Assembly (NCBI RefSeq): GCF_025024155.1
Contig: NW_026251748.1
Coordinates: forward strand, 248,001-312,000
DNA from: Gamsiella multidivaricata
Taxonomy: Eukaryota; Mortierellomycota; Mortierellomycetes; Mortierellales; Mortierellaceae
DNA length: 64,000 nt
Reading direction: 5' to 3'
Under the pieces are notes generated by a model. It was given only the letters and a program-made list of their open reading frames with translations. It did not search any database and was not told the origin of the DNA. A program made the position numbers and the translations under genes. Each line of letters starts with the position of its first letter. Position 1 is the first letter of the stretch. Shown here in pieces: positions 11,806 through 22,123 of the stretch.

Positions 11806-14768
11806 GAAAGGCTTTATGAACGAAATAACGAGAAAATAAAGATGAATGTATGATTGGTCAACAGTATACGCCAGTGATGACATGAAGACAGATGGGAGGG
11901 AAGGGGGGAGGAGGAGGAGGCTCATTGCTTTAAACGTTCAACAGCCATGGCAAATAAAGAAATGTTCACGATAATCCATGAGAATGATCGAGGAGTAAGT
12001 TCATAGCAGCGATAGTTGAGGTGAGCGGCCATCGACTTGCGGAATAAAGAAGACTAAAGCGATCGAGCCAAGCAGGACGCGTAGGACTTTGGGCAATCTA
12101 TTTATGCATGAATAATTTTGCTCCACATCAATCTGCTTATGAGTGTAGAGCAAGGTCGGTCTGGGATAGAGAGAGATGGAGCGCGAAATTTATTAGACAC
12201 TCCTTTTCGTCCTCCTCGTCCTCTCAGCAATAATAACATCCTTGCTCTTGCTCTTGCTCTTGCTATTGCTAATGCTAATGCTATTGCTATTGCTATTGCT
12301 ATTGCTATTGCTATTGCTATTGCTATTGCTATTGCTATTGCTATTGCTATTGCTATTGCTATTGCTATTGCTATTGCTATTGCTATTGCTATTGCTATTG
12401 CTATTGCTATTGCTATTGCTATTGCTATTGCTATTGCTATTGCTATTGCTATTGTTATTGCTCGATCTCGATCTCGTAACGCGAGAAATTGTTAATAGCG
12501 AGCCATCAGAATAAGGATAGAGATGATGGAGGAGCAAAATGGGAAGATGTGATAGAACGTGAGCTGTATGAACTAAACAACGAAGCGAAGACGGACAAAG
12601 GACAATGATGGGGCGGGCGCTGCTTTGTTTGTGGACATGGTTGCCGGTGCTCACAAAACAAAGCAGCATCTTTTTACTCGCTCGCCTAGGAGATCGACTC
12701 CTGCTCCTGTTCCTGCTCCTGTTCCTGCTCCTATTTTCCCAACTGCTCCAGGTCAGTCAGTTTCTCCATCTCATTGTCGGTACGGTGGGAAGTCTACATT
12801 TTCTGCGTCACTTCAGTGCGTTGCGCGCCTCGCCAATCTCATCTGTTTTTTTATTTTTATTTTTATTTTGTCTTTGTCCCAGTTCTGTATCTCTCCTCCA
12901 CCAGTGATTGTTTGTTTTGTGTTTGTTATTTCAGCGTTTTCTGGAAGGTATCAGTGTTTAATCAAAATGCGGTGCATGGCATACCTTGGACGCGAGTTGT
13001 GAAGCAACTTGTTGAGGTTGGGGAGAAATTGAGTAACTTTGTTAAATTGGATGTCGCATGGTATAGCATGGCATAGCATGGCATAGCATGACATTGAGCA
13101 CTGGGCCATAGACAAAAAGAATATAGACTATGGCACAAGGTTGGTCGGATGCAGGGCCAAGAGTTGTTCTAATTGTACGCATGTTTCTCCCTTCGCCTTT
13201 GCCGACTCAGCCGTAGAGTTTTCTGACCCTTTTTTGGTTGTTCGGGAAATACGAGTGCGTTATGGGTTCGCATGGGAAATGAAGAGATGGGAAACAGACA
13301 CGAGGAAGTGTACCTTTGCCGGTATGAAATGTAGTATGGAAGGAGCTCCACACAGCAAAGAACAGCGGACAAAAAAAAAAGGGCGCAATGGGTACACAGA
13401 TGCACCCCCCGGATGGATAGACAACGACGACAAAGGGGGGGAGACATTACACACACGCGGCAGGTGAGGATGAGCACGGGTCCAGGGGTGGGCGGCAATA
13501 CCTCTCGAGGCGATAGTCTATGGAGTCTATAGAGGGGATATAATTGGCCGTAGGGGTGTCTTCTTGCTCACACTCGCCCATGAACATAAAAGGTTGATTC
13601 CAGTTCAGTTCATGGCCAAAAGGGCCATTCCAATCCCATCCTTCATCCCTCATCTCTTTTCTTTTTCTTTTTCTTTTTCTTTTTTTTTTTTTCGTTTTCC
13701 TGTTCTTCCTCGTCCAGACAATAAGATAAAATATTTGAAGACTAGAGCGCCGCCTGTTTGTCGCACCCTGTCCCTGTCCGCTTCTTTCTCCACACACACC
13801 GACAAACAACACTCAGCATCGCACTCCACAGGACACTCGTCAGCCCAAACGGCATAGAAAAGATACAAATACCTCCTCCCTTCCGCCTTTCCTTCCTTAG
13901 CTCTCACTTCCCCCACTTCATTCCTGACCAATTGCCCTTCCCTCCTTTGGATCCGATCCTTATTTCCCCGCATACCCGCCTATCCTTTCTCTGCCTTGTT
14001 GCCTTGTTGTCCTCAGTTGGAAGCCTTGCTCCTTCTACTCGCCCTTCTTCCACTCGCCCTTCTTCCCACTGGAAGCAGATCACACATATTACCTGTGCCC
14101 CCTGTCCCCGCCCTCGGAGCAAAAAAAAAGTTTGCCTGTCAGCCCCTGCACTTGGATTCCCCCCCCCTCTTCTTCTTTTCCTCTCTCACTCTCGGTACAC
14201 TTTTCTTCTTTTTTCTTTCCTTTTTGTCGCAATAAGTTGATCTGCCAATTATTGCACCCCCATTGTCCCTCTCTGTCTGCGCGTGTCTTTTTGGGGGTAA
14301 GTCAAAATCGGGACAAATACAAAAGAGAGAGCACACACTCGTCTGTGGGCCCATGCTCTCTTTGCAACTCTCGTGCTCCTCTCCGGTCACTTTTTTTCAT
14401 ACATTTGTGCATTTGTGTTTGGATGCACCTTCCTGGCACCTTGTCCCATCCTCTCCTCTTGCTCAGTCTCCCTTCCCCCTCCTCTTGCTCAGTCTCCCTT
14501 CCTCCTCCTCTTGTGCTTGTCCGACAGAACTTGAGAGAATGGAGAGAAGAGAAGAATAGTAGTGGATCAATCCTATGAGTGAGCCGTAGCACCGAGAGCC
14601 TGCCCCATGCTACTCCTCCTTCTCATATCATGCTCCATTTGTTATTGAATTTTTTTCGCCCAACAGCCCCAGAAGGATGCCAGAAGAGCAGGACACAGAA
14701 TCAGTCTGAGGATCTTTGTATTTTAAAATGCCAGCGCATTAACCCTTTTTTCTCTTCCTACTTTCCTT
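11806..14768. other. Intergenic, about 3 kb, rich in simple repeats
   Basis: No gene is supported. The region holds the 3' UTR of the C2-pseudokinase gene, a long hexanucleotide microsatellite (12281-12454), short repeats of CTCCTGCTCCTGTT type near 12698-12735, and a GCATGGCATA-type repeat near 13062-13090. CT-rich tracts at 13640-13700 and 13870-14560 look like promoter or leader sequence for the RING gene. Long frames here translate repeats or homopolymers and show no domain. Confidence 0.5.
12281..12454. repeat. (CTATTG)n hexanucleotide microsatellite
   Basis: About 29 essentially perfect head-to-tail copies of a 6-bp unit (CTATTG), flanked on the left by variant units (CTCTTG, CTAATG) from about 12242 and on the right by one GTTATTG variant. 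The unit is a multiple of three and creates no stop in at least three frames, so it produces spurious open frames of alternating Ala-Ile, Asn-Ser and poly-Leu. Confidence 0.97.
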
Positions 14769-16995
14769 ATGGTTTTCCTAAAAGCAAAGAGAATGAATCG
14801 CGTTCAACTGACTGATTCGTCATATCTCGCAACAGCAACACGACTACTACGAATCAACAGCACAGCAGCAACAGCAACAGCAACAGGAACCAAGACCAAG
14901 AATAGTACTGCTGCAACCATTACACCAATATCGACAACAACAACAGCGATGACACTGCCTGATACACTAGATTGTGCAATATGCTTGGATAACATCCGGC
15001 CCAAATATCATGCCAAGGCCATCCTCGCCTGTAGACATGAGTTTCATCTCTCGTGCATCTCGTAAGTCTCACTTGTTTTTGTTTTTTTTTTTTTGGTATG
15101 TCCCATGGTTGGCTCAGTCCCATGCGAACGAGAGCAGCAAGGAAAAAAAAGAAGATCAAATGGAAAATGAGGGACAAAATAGAACGCGATCATGACTAGT
15201 TGATAAAGTCGGACCGAGTGCGAGAGAGGCTGGGTGACGATGGTGAGGAGAGAGATTATCTACTTGCAAACATTAACAAACAGCACCGAGGAATATTTAA
15301 ACGACAACAACAACGGCTAAGGCACGCAGATCTACATGAGCGAAATGAGAAAGGAAAAGATATATTGAAAAAAACCACATCCGACTCATTGGTATTTCAA
15401 TACTACAACAAACAAACAAGTGCTTCTTGGTTGAATGTATTGAATAACAGGAGAACCGAAAAAAGCAAAAGCACGCACAAGACACACCACACCAACAACA
15501 ACTTGGCTATGCTCAGCATCATCAACACAGTACACGTCGGACACAAGATCCCTAGATGAAATTGAAATGATGGATGAGGAAAGAAGCAACCACAGTATTT
15601 GTCAACAAATGACAGAGCTGCTAAGAAACAGAGGGGGAAAGCGGATGCCAATATAATAATGCAATGGGTACTAATATCATACTTTTTTATTATTATTATT
15701 ACTATTCCAGAGTGGCGTTCAGTATGGGGAACAAGGAGATGATCTGTCCGCTATGCCGCTTTCTGCACAAGGATCAGCCCTTCATGGGCTCCGACGCCGA
15801 GAATATCAACCCACCGCGACCACAGGCCGCGGCAGTATCGACATCAACAACAGTCAGCAGTGCAGCCTCGCCCAGAGCACCAACAGCAACAGCAGCAACG
15901 TTTAATAACCCGAGTAACCATGCCAATGGCAATGTCAGGAATCGACACCGCACCAACAGCATTCATCTGCAGCACAATCTGTCGAACCTGGTTCAGCACC
16001 AGCAGCGCAGGCGGCAGTCCATGTACGATATCCGACGGTCGTCTATCTCATCTTCGACTCCGCTATCTTCGCCAACAAGCTCGTTATATCCGTCCACGCC
16101 CCTGTCGTCGTCGTCGTCGGCCCTATTGACTCCATCCCTATCGACAGTGCCATCCGCTGTATCGACCGCAAGTCCAGCTATAACTACAGTCACTGCGGCA
16201 TCAACGCGACCGGAGCAGCAATCGCAACCATCGCAGCAACAACAAGTGACACCAGCAAAACTGACTAAAGTTAATGCGCCCATGTGGTCTCTGCTCTATG
16301 CGCTCCTCTTTGCGGTTGCGAGCCACTTCTTGTCTGTGATCTCGGATACTGCAGAAACCCTGTGGTCGAAGCTCTTGTGCTTCATCGGCATCATCATCTG
16401 TTTTTATATGGCCGTATGGGTACTGACGCCGATATTCCAGCAATATCAACAGCGGCAGCAGGCTCATGTGGAGCGAGTGTCTTATCAACAGGGAGATAAT
16501 TTGCATGATGGTTCTGGAGGTGGTGATACCCACAGCAGCAGCAACAACAACGCGAACAGCAACGGCGGCGATCAAGGAAGCTATTACAACACCAATGGTC
16601 ATGGAGTGAGCGGGATGGCCATGGAGTATGAATTCGATGTCCAGGATTCGTTCACGCCGAGGTATGCGCCTACTAGTTATACGTACAATGGTCTCCAGGG
16701 AAACACGCATCCGGCTGAGGCGTATCTTTTGAGAACGAGGCGCACTTCGACTTTTAGTGATCAGCAGCAACAGCAGCAGCAACAGCAACGCCAGACGAAT
16801 TTGTCGTCGTCTTCTTCGGTATCCCCCTTATCGCCATCTTCAGCGTCGTCCAGGCTCGTGCTGTCATGGTTCTCTCCTGGGGTTTGTTCCTTGGGCCAGT
16901 GGGTAGTGTCGAACCGATTTACGAAGGATGCGCTTAGTCGGGTGAAGGATCTTGTAGAGCTCATGGATGACTTTTTCGAACACCGCATCGATTGA
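14769..16995 (+). CDS. RING-H2 membrane protein (probable E3 ubiquitin ligase)
   Basis: Two exons, 14769-15061 and 15711-16995, joined by a 649-bp GT-AG intron, restore one RING-H2 finger: CAIC (exon 1), CRHEFHLSC (end of exon 1) and CPLC (start of exon 2). That strongly supports the splice. The join gives 525 residues. Such fingers recruit E2 enzymes. After the RING comes a long Ser/Thr/Ala-rich stretch, then two hydrophobic segments in MWSLLYALLFAVASHFLSVI and KLLCFIGIIICFYMAVWVL, so the protein is probably anchored in a membrane. A poly-Gln run and a Ser-rich segment precede the C-terminus. The N-terminus is uncertain: the first ATG of the open frame is used, but ATGs at 14793 and 14949 are possible, the last lying only a few codons before the first zinc ligand. 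Substrate unknown. Confidence 0.8.
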
Positions 16996-17495
16996 ACAGA
17001 ACATGTAGCGGCGACATTATTACCTTTTTTTTTTTTTTAATGACCACTTTATCGTCGTCCACTGTACTATTATGAATCTTATGAAGAAAAAAAAAAAAAA
17101 AAAAAAAAAAAAGCGGAAAGCGCGGAGACCAGTATGACATGTATCATAGAAAATAAAAGATGGAAACCCAGTATAAAAAATAAAAAAAAAAAAAAGATCC
17201 ACGACGCCCATGGTCCTGGGATATTCACGATGCCTTGCTTATTTTTGCGATTACTGGCCCTATTCCTTTATGTAATCGAGGTTTGGGTGGTTGATGCTGT
17301 GTTTTTGTGCTCCACATGTACTCTTGAGACGGCAGCCTCTCCGTCTCCATCACGCACCATCACAAACGTGGTGCGAATGCTGCTGTGTAACGGCGCGTGA
17401 AACTTTCAGGAGTGGTTTTCCGCCGACTATGCAGAGTTACAGTCGAAAATGGTTTTTTGGCCGCATTCTTATGGAAAACGCGGCCTAAAAATGTA
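16996..17495. other. Intergenic: homopolymers and a GC-rich hairpin
   Basis: No gene is supported. It has a T run at 17024-17038, a long A run at 17086-17112 and another A run near 17182-17195. An inverted repeat (GGCCGC at about 17459-17464 and GCGGCC at 17480-17485, with flanking T and A runs) sits just outside the left end of the pogo-type element. Confidence 0.5.
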
Positions 17496-17525
17496 ATTTG
17501 AAAATTGAATTGAACATCTCTGAAC
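17495..17525 (+). repeat. Left terminal inverted repeat of the pogo-type element
   Basis: Pairs with 19758-19788 with three mismatches in 31 positions. It begins at the TA target dinucleotide. Confidence 0.85.
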
Positions 17526-19787
17526 TAAAGACGAAAAAAATACAGCCACATATTCAGTCCATGTTGCGCCGCAGACCAAGAAACATCCGTGTCCATGTCC
17601 TCATTCTTAAAGGCACAAGCACGAACACTGTCCTTCGAATTTCCCGCTTCCTCTTCAAGCTCCGCTCCGCTCTCTGTCTGACTTGTTTGAGGCCCTCAAC
17701 ACTGAGTACATCCTAGTCTCCTGCCAGATACTTCAGTGTTTGAATGGTTGCACGTCTGCGGATGAGCTTGCAGACCCTCCACGGCTAACGTCGTCTTTGG
17801 ACTGGTCACCTTCTTCTTCTTTCTTTACATCCACCTGTTGTAGCGCTTCCTCAGCCAGCTCTTGCTCATCCTTATTCCCTACTACTCGGAAATTCCAATT
17901 GTCCTCCATAGTAGTCTCGGCGATCAGATGCTCGAAATATGCCCTCTCCTGCTCTTCATATTGGCTGTGTCGGGAGTACTGAAGTGGTTACTGCTATTCA
18001 GCTTGAGTTGGCCGTCGTCGTCGGAGCTGCTCGCCCATCTCCGTCGGAAGGACTGGCGTTTTGGCGAAGCAGTTTCGCAGCGTTAGAGGCTTCACTTGAC
18101 TCCATGCATAGGGGATCAATGTCCAAGCGAGTTCGTTAGAGACACATTTCTTTTTATCAGAGCTACGAACAAGACAGGCTTCATAGCTGAGCATCTCTTG
18201 GAAAGCTCGTTTGAAAACACTGATCACGCCCGCGTCGAGAGGCTGCGTTACTGATGTGGTGTTTTTCGGGAGCCGCTGTATGCGAAGATGTTCCAAAGCG
18301 TGTTGGTTCCTGAATCGTGCATGTCGACGTTGTTGTGCGCACCTGCGGAGTCAAGGAGAAGAAGGGTCGGCTGCGAGAGATCATCATCAAACATTTGTAG
18401 TCATTCTACGAATAGGTCGTTGTTCATCCATCCTGACCCTGTTTCTTTCGTGAGCATCCTATCCGCTGAATCTTTTTCAAGATCCTTTGGAATGCTTGTG
18501 CCTAAAGAAGTAAAGGCCATTACAGAGTCGTGAAGGTCAAAAATTGAGACAATTGCAACGTAATCATACACTCAACGCATTACCGATGACCAACGGCTTC
18601 AACGAATTCTTGGTGTCTGCCATGGCGAGAGAGGAACCAGAAGCATTAATGCAAAACAGGATGGAGATCCTGCAGCTCCTGTTGGCCTTGGCGCTCGACT
18701 TTGACCCTGGGGTTGTGTAAGACTTGTCGTCCAGCTCCTCCAAGTAAAAGCCGGTCTCGTCGCAGTTGAATATGTTGTCCGGAGTGTATTAGGCGCAAAG
18801 CTGACGGATGTGGGCAAGCTCCGGTTCAATCACCTCCGGGTCGACCGATTCTACTTCTCTATGAAGCTGGCAATATGTTATTCGATAGCGTCTCTTGATG
18901 GCATTAGACGACGAGGCTGAAAATGACGGTGACGCTTTGGACATCGTCTTGTCTGCCATGTCATCAAACCACGCAACCGAAAATGACGGCGGTGCCTCGG
19001 ACACGGTATCGCCCGAATTATCCTGAAGATCGACTAGGATAGTACATGCTTTCTTGACCATCTTGTCGCTGACAGGGACGTTCTGCTTCCGCTGGTCTTG
19101 CAACCACCGGTAGAGGACGTCCTCAATCATTGCGCTCTTGCGATTCTTGCGGTCGACGATGTAATGAGCGCCCGTGGGGTACGTCTTGGCTGCAGCACGT
19201 ATTTTGTCTTCTCGCTTGAGCATGCCTTCAAGGCTATGTTTCGGAAGATAGACTCCTATCTTGGGCCCAAAAGAGCTGTGGGAAAGCTTGATCCTGAGGT
19301 CTTCCTTCCGATCATAGAGATAATGATATATGTCCAGCAATTCGACTTGCTGCTCCAGGGTGTAAGAGACCCTGGCCGTTGGGATCTCGAACCCATCGGC
19401 GTCAGGAAACATCATGAGTACAGACATATCTTTGCGCCTGGCACAATCCAAAAGGTCGTTGTAGCTCCGTCGACGGCCGCGCTCGATAGCCTCAAGTTCA
19501 CGCTTGGTGTATTTTTTGTCATCCTTGGCAGAAAGGAATACAAGATTTGTTTTTTGTTTTTTGCTTGTCGTCGTTGCCTGGGTCGAGAGCGACTCGTAAT
19601 GTCTTTTTTGGCGCGGATTTGTAGTCATGGTGTTGAGATATGTAGAATGCAACGTGAGAGACGTGTCCATGGAGACGCATTATGTAAGCGTGAAGTACGG
19701 TTGCGGTGCGGCGTGTGACTGAGTATGTGACTGTATTTTCCATCTTTAGAATAGCCCGTTCAGAGACGTTCAATTCAATCTTTAAAT
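17496..19787 (-). mobile_element. Degenerate pogo/Tigger-type (Tc1/mariner superfamily) transposon
   Basis: A 2.3-kb element bounded by inverted repeats of about 30 bp. The left end at 17495-17525 and the reverse complement of 19758-19788 agree at 28 of 31 positions, sharing ATTGAATTGAAC and TCTCTGAAC. Each end is flanked by TA (17494-17495 and 19788-19789), the expected target duplication of this superfamily. Inside, on the minus strand, is a transposase relic with DDE_1-type motifs. Nonsense codons and a frameshift mean the copy cannot make an active enzyme. Confidence 0.85.
17733..19670 (-). pseudogene. DDE_1 (pogo/Tigger/CENP-B-like) transposase, disabled
   Basis: The N-terminal 293-codon frame (19670-18789; the likely true start is the ATG near 19628, MTTNPRQKRHYE) contains the helix-turn-helix DNA-binding region and ends in a TAA at 18789-18791. 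Right after that stop the same frame continues with NIFNCDETGFYLEELDD, which contains the first catalytic Asp. A possible intron follows (GTAATGCG donor after LVIG). The next segment, GTSIPKDLEKDSADRMLTKE, has a TGA at 18401-18403 where Trp is expected. It then shows the second Asp in LLLLDSAGAHNN. A frameshift near 18290-18320 moves into another frame with LPKNTTSVTQPLDAGVI (third Asp). An acidic C-terminal stretch in a further frame reaches a stop at 17733-17735. The family is clear from these motifs; the decay is seen directly. Confidence 0.85.
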
Positions 19788-19788
19788 T
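19758..19788 (-). repeat. Right terminal inverted repeat of the pogo-type element
   Basis: Reverse complement of the left end at 17495-17525 with three mismatches. It ends at TA (19788-19789). Confidence 0.85.
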
Positions 19789-19933
19789 AAAGTTTACGCT
19801 ATACGGATGTGCAATTACAGAGGGCCCAGGCCCTGCTCATGCGCCCTGGCCGCAATCCCTACCTTTGCATCTCACCCATTCATCATCCCGACCCACCTTC
19901 TTTTTTCTTCTCTCAACGACATAGACATACACT

Positions 19934-22039
19934 ATGCATCTGTTGAAAATCTCACTGGCACTCACCCTGTCGGCGCTGTGTGTCGCATACCCGCAACCGC
20001 AAGCTCAGCAGCAGCACCCCTTCACACCTGCTCGTCACAGCAACAACCATGGCGACTATATCGATCATAGCGATACTGGCTATGCTCGCTTCGATAAAGA
20101 GCAGGTCCTCCGTGTCCAAGTGTCCTCAATGGAGGAGCTGAAACAGCTCCAGGCCGCCGTCGAGGTATCGAACCCCCACCCCCCGCTGCTCCTGTTGTTA
20201 TTACTCCAAATTGTGCCTTCTCGTCTCATCTGCTCGCGTGTGAAACGGCCGTTGTGGGCAAGAGTCTAATTAACCATCATCCCTTTTCTCACGCCTGTCA
20301 CTTCCTTTGTGCGGTTGTAATCCATCCTCTCAGGACAAGAACCTGGATTTGTGGTCGAATCTGAGAATTGGCACGGTCGATGTGCGAGTGCCCCCTTCAG
20401 AACTTGAGGCTTTCAAGGCCGCGATTCCATTCCCCTCGACAGTGATGATCTCAAACCTGCAGGACCTGGTTCCGGAACAGGCCCCGGCTTTCAATGCCTT
20501 GCAGATGCAGGGTCAATGGAACTTTACGGACGACTCGTTCTGGCTCAAATACCATGACCTGGCCACCCTCAACAACTTTACGGAGGCCATGGTCAATCAG
20601 TTCCCAGACCTGGTCAAACGTACGTCGATTGGACATACCTATGAGGGACGCGAGGTCTTTGGAATGACCATTCATGGATACAAGGGCAAGTCAAAGGCTC
20701 AAGATGGTGAAGAGAATGAGGAAAACGATGACGATGATGGTGATGATGATGATGATGATGATAAGGACTTGGAGGACTTGGTGGAGGATTTAGTGAAGGA
20801 GGTGCGCGACGAGTTTCTTTCGTGGTGGTCTCGGTTGTTTGGATTTTCTAAAAAGTCCAAAAGTCATCCGTCGCTCAAGAAGAAGCCATCGAAGCCCAAG
20901 AAGCATCCCAAGGCCATTGTCTTTCATGGCGGGCAGCATGCTAGAGGTAAAGCATTTGTCGATTTTATGCATGCATAATCCAATCTCTAGATGTGTCTAA
21001 TGAATCTCTAACGATTTTTTTTTTTTTTGTTTCTTCACTCTATTTGGTAACGATGGTGCCAAAACGAATTATTACGCCAACAACAACTGCCAACAAACAC
21101 GGATACCTCTACAATAGAATGGATTGGACCCGCCACTGTCTCGTACATTGCCAAGGAACTGATTCTCGGATACAAAACCAACAAGAAGATTACTCTTCTT
21201 TTAGATCAATTCGAATTTGTCATCATCCCCGTTCTCAATGCTGATGGATATGCCTACACCTGGGAGCACAACCGTATGTGGCGCAAGAACCGTCAGCCCA
21301 CCTCAATCCCCTTCTGCCCAGGCATCGTAAGCATCGAACAAAAGTGTGAATTATCAAAATTATCATACTCTATTGATCGCAGAATTTGACGATTTCTTTG
21401 TTTGCTATTGTTTTTTTATTCCAGGACCCTAACCGTAACTGGGGCTACATGTGGAACACGGGCGGCAGCTCCGGCAACCCCTGCAGCGAGGCATACCATG
21501 GACCCGCACCTTTTGCAGCCAAGGAACCCAAGATGATGGCCGATTACATCACTAAGCAGGAAAATGTTGTCGCCTACATCGATTTCCACTCGTACTCTCA
21601 GCTCTGGATGATGCCCTTCGGAGCCGACTGCTCAAAGACTCCCAGGGACGATGAAGACATCATGGAGGCCGGCTTGGGTGCTGCCAAGGCCCTCAGAGAT
21701 GTTTACGGTACCAAATTCGCAGTCGGAAGCGTCTGTAATATCATCTATCAGGCCAGTGGTGGATCCTTGGACTGGTAAGAAGCTCTTTCGTTTTGACAGT
21801 TTCTTACTTTTAAAACGAAGAGGTGTGGTAGAACTAACGGTGTCTTTTGGCTGTATAGGACGTATGCCGAGGGTGATGTCAAGTACTCTTATGCTGTCGA
21901 GCTCCGTGACACAGGTCGCCACGGATTCCTGCTGCCCGAGGAAGAGATCCTGCCATCAGGTCAAGAGACCTTTGCGGGCGTCTTACATCTCGCCAATTTC
22001 ATCCGCAAACGTGAGAAACAGTGGGGCTACTTAGTTTAA
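19934..22039 (+). CDS. Secreted zinc carboxypeptidase (peptidase family M14)
   Basis: Five exons (19934-20164, 20334-20946, 21118-21326, 21425-21774, 21859-22039), all GT-AG and in phase, give 527 residues. An N-terminal signal peptide ([18 protein letters not shown]) and a propeptide of about 110 residues precede the catalytic domain, so this is a secreted proenzyme that removes C-terminal residues from peptides. Zinc ligands are H279 and E282 (QHARE, with E282 split across intron 2) and H406 (DFHSY). The catalytic Glu is E482 ([13 protein letters not shown]), and the substrate-binding NRNW is present. Unusually, about 75 residues (195-267) are inserted between [17 protein letters not shown] and the zinc motif: an Asp/Glu run, an amphipathic stretch with WWSRLF, then a Lys/Pro/Ser-rich run. 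The catalytic set is complete, so activity is expected. Confidence 0.92.
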
Positions 22040-22075
22040 TGTCAACCAATTCTCCTGTTCATCAACATGAACAAT

Positions 22076-22107
<32 letters not shown>

Positions 22108-22123
22108 GGGGAAGCTGATTATA
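22040..22123. terminator. Shared 3' region between convergent genes, AATAAA and A tract
   Basis: Only 84 bp separate the stop codon of the carboxypeptidase (22037-22039) from the stop codon of the convergent WSC gene (22124-22126). The gap holds AATAAA at 22073-22078, which runs straight into a pure A tract to about 22103. Confidence 0.7.

Noticed and set aside
12118..12669. Long frames of Ala-Ile, Leu and Asn-Ser repeats on both strands
   Set aside because: They are translations of the CTATTG microsatellite, which lacks stops in several frames; no domain or start context.
15200..15559. 119-codon plus-strand frame within the RING gene intron
   Set aside because: It lies wholly in the intron required to rebuild the RING finger; Asn/Lys/Thr-rich with no domain.
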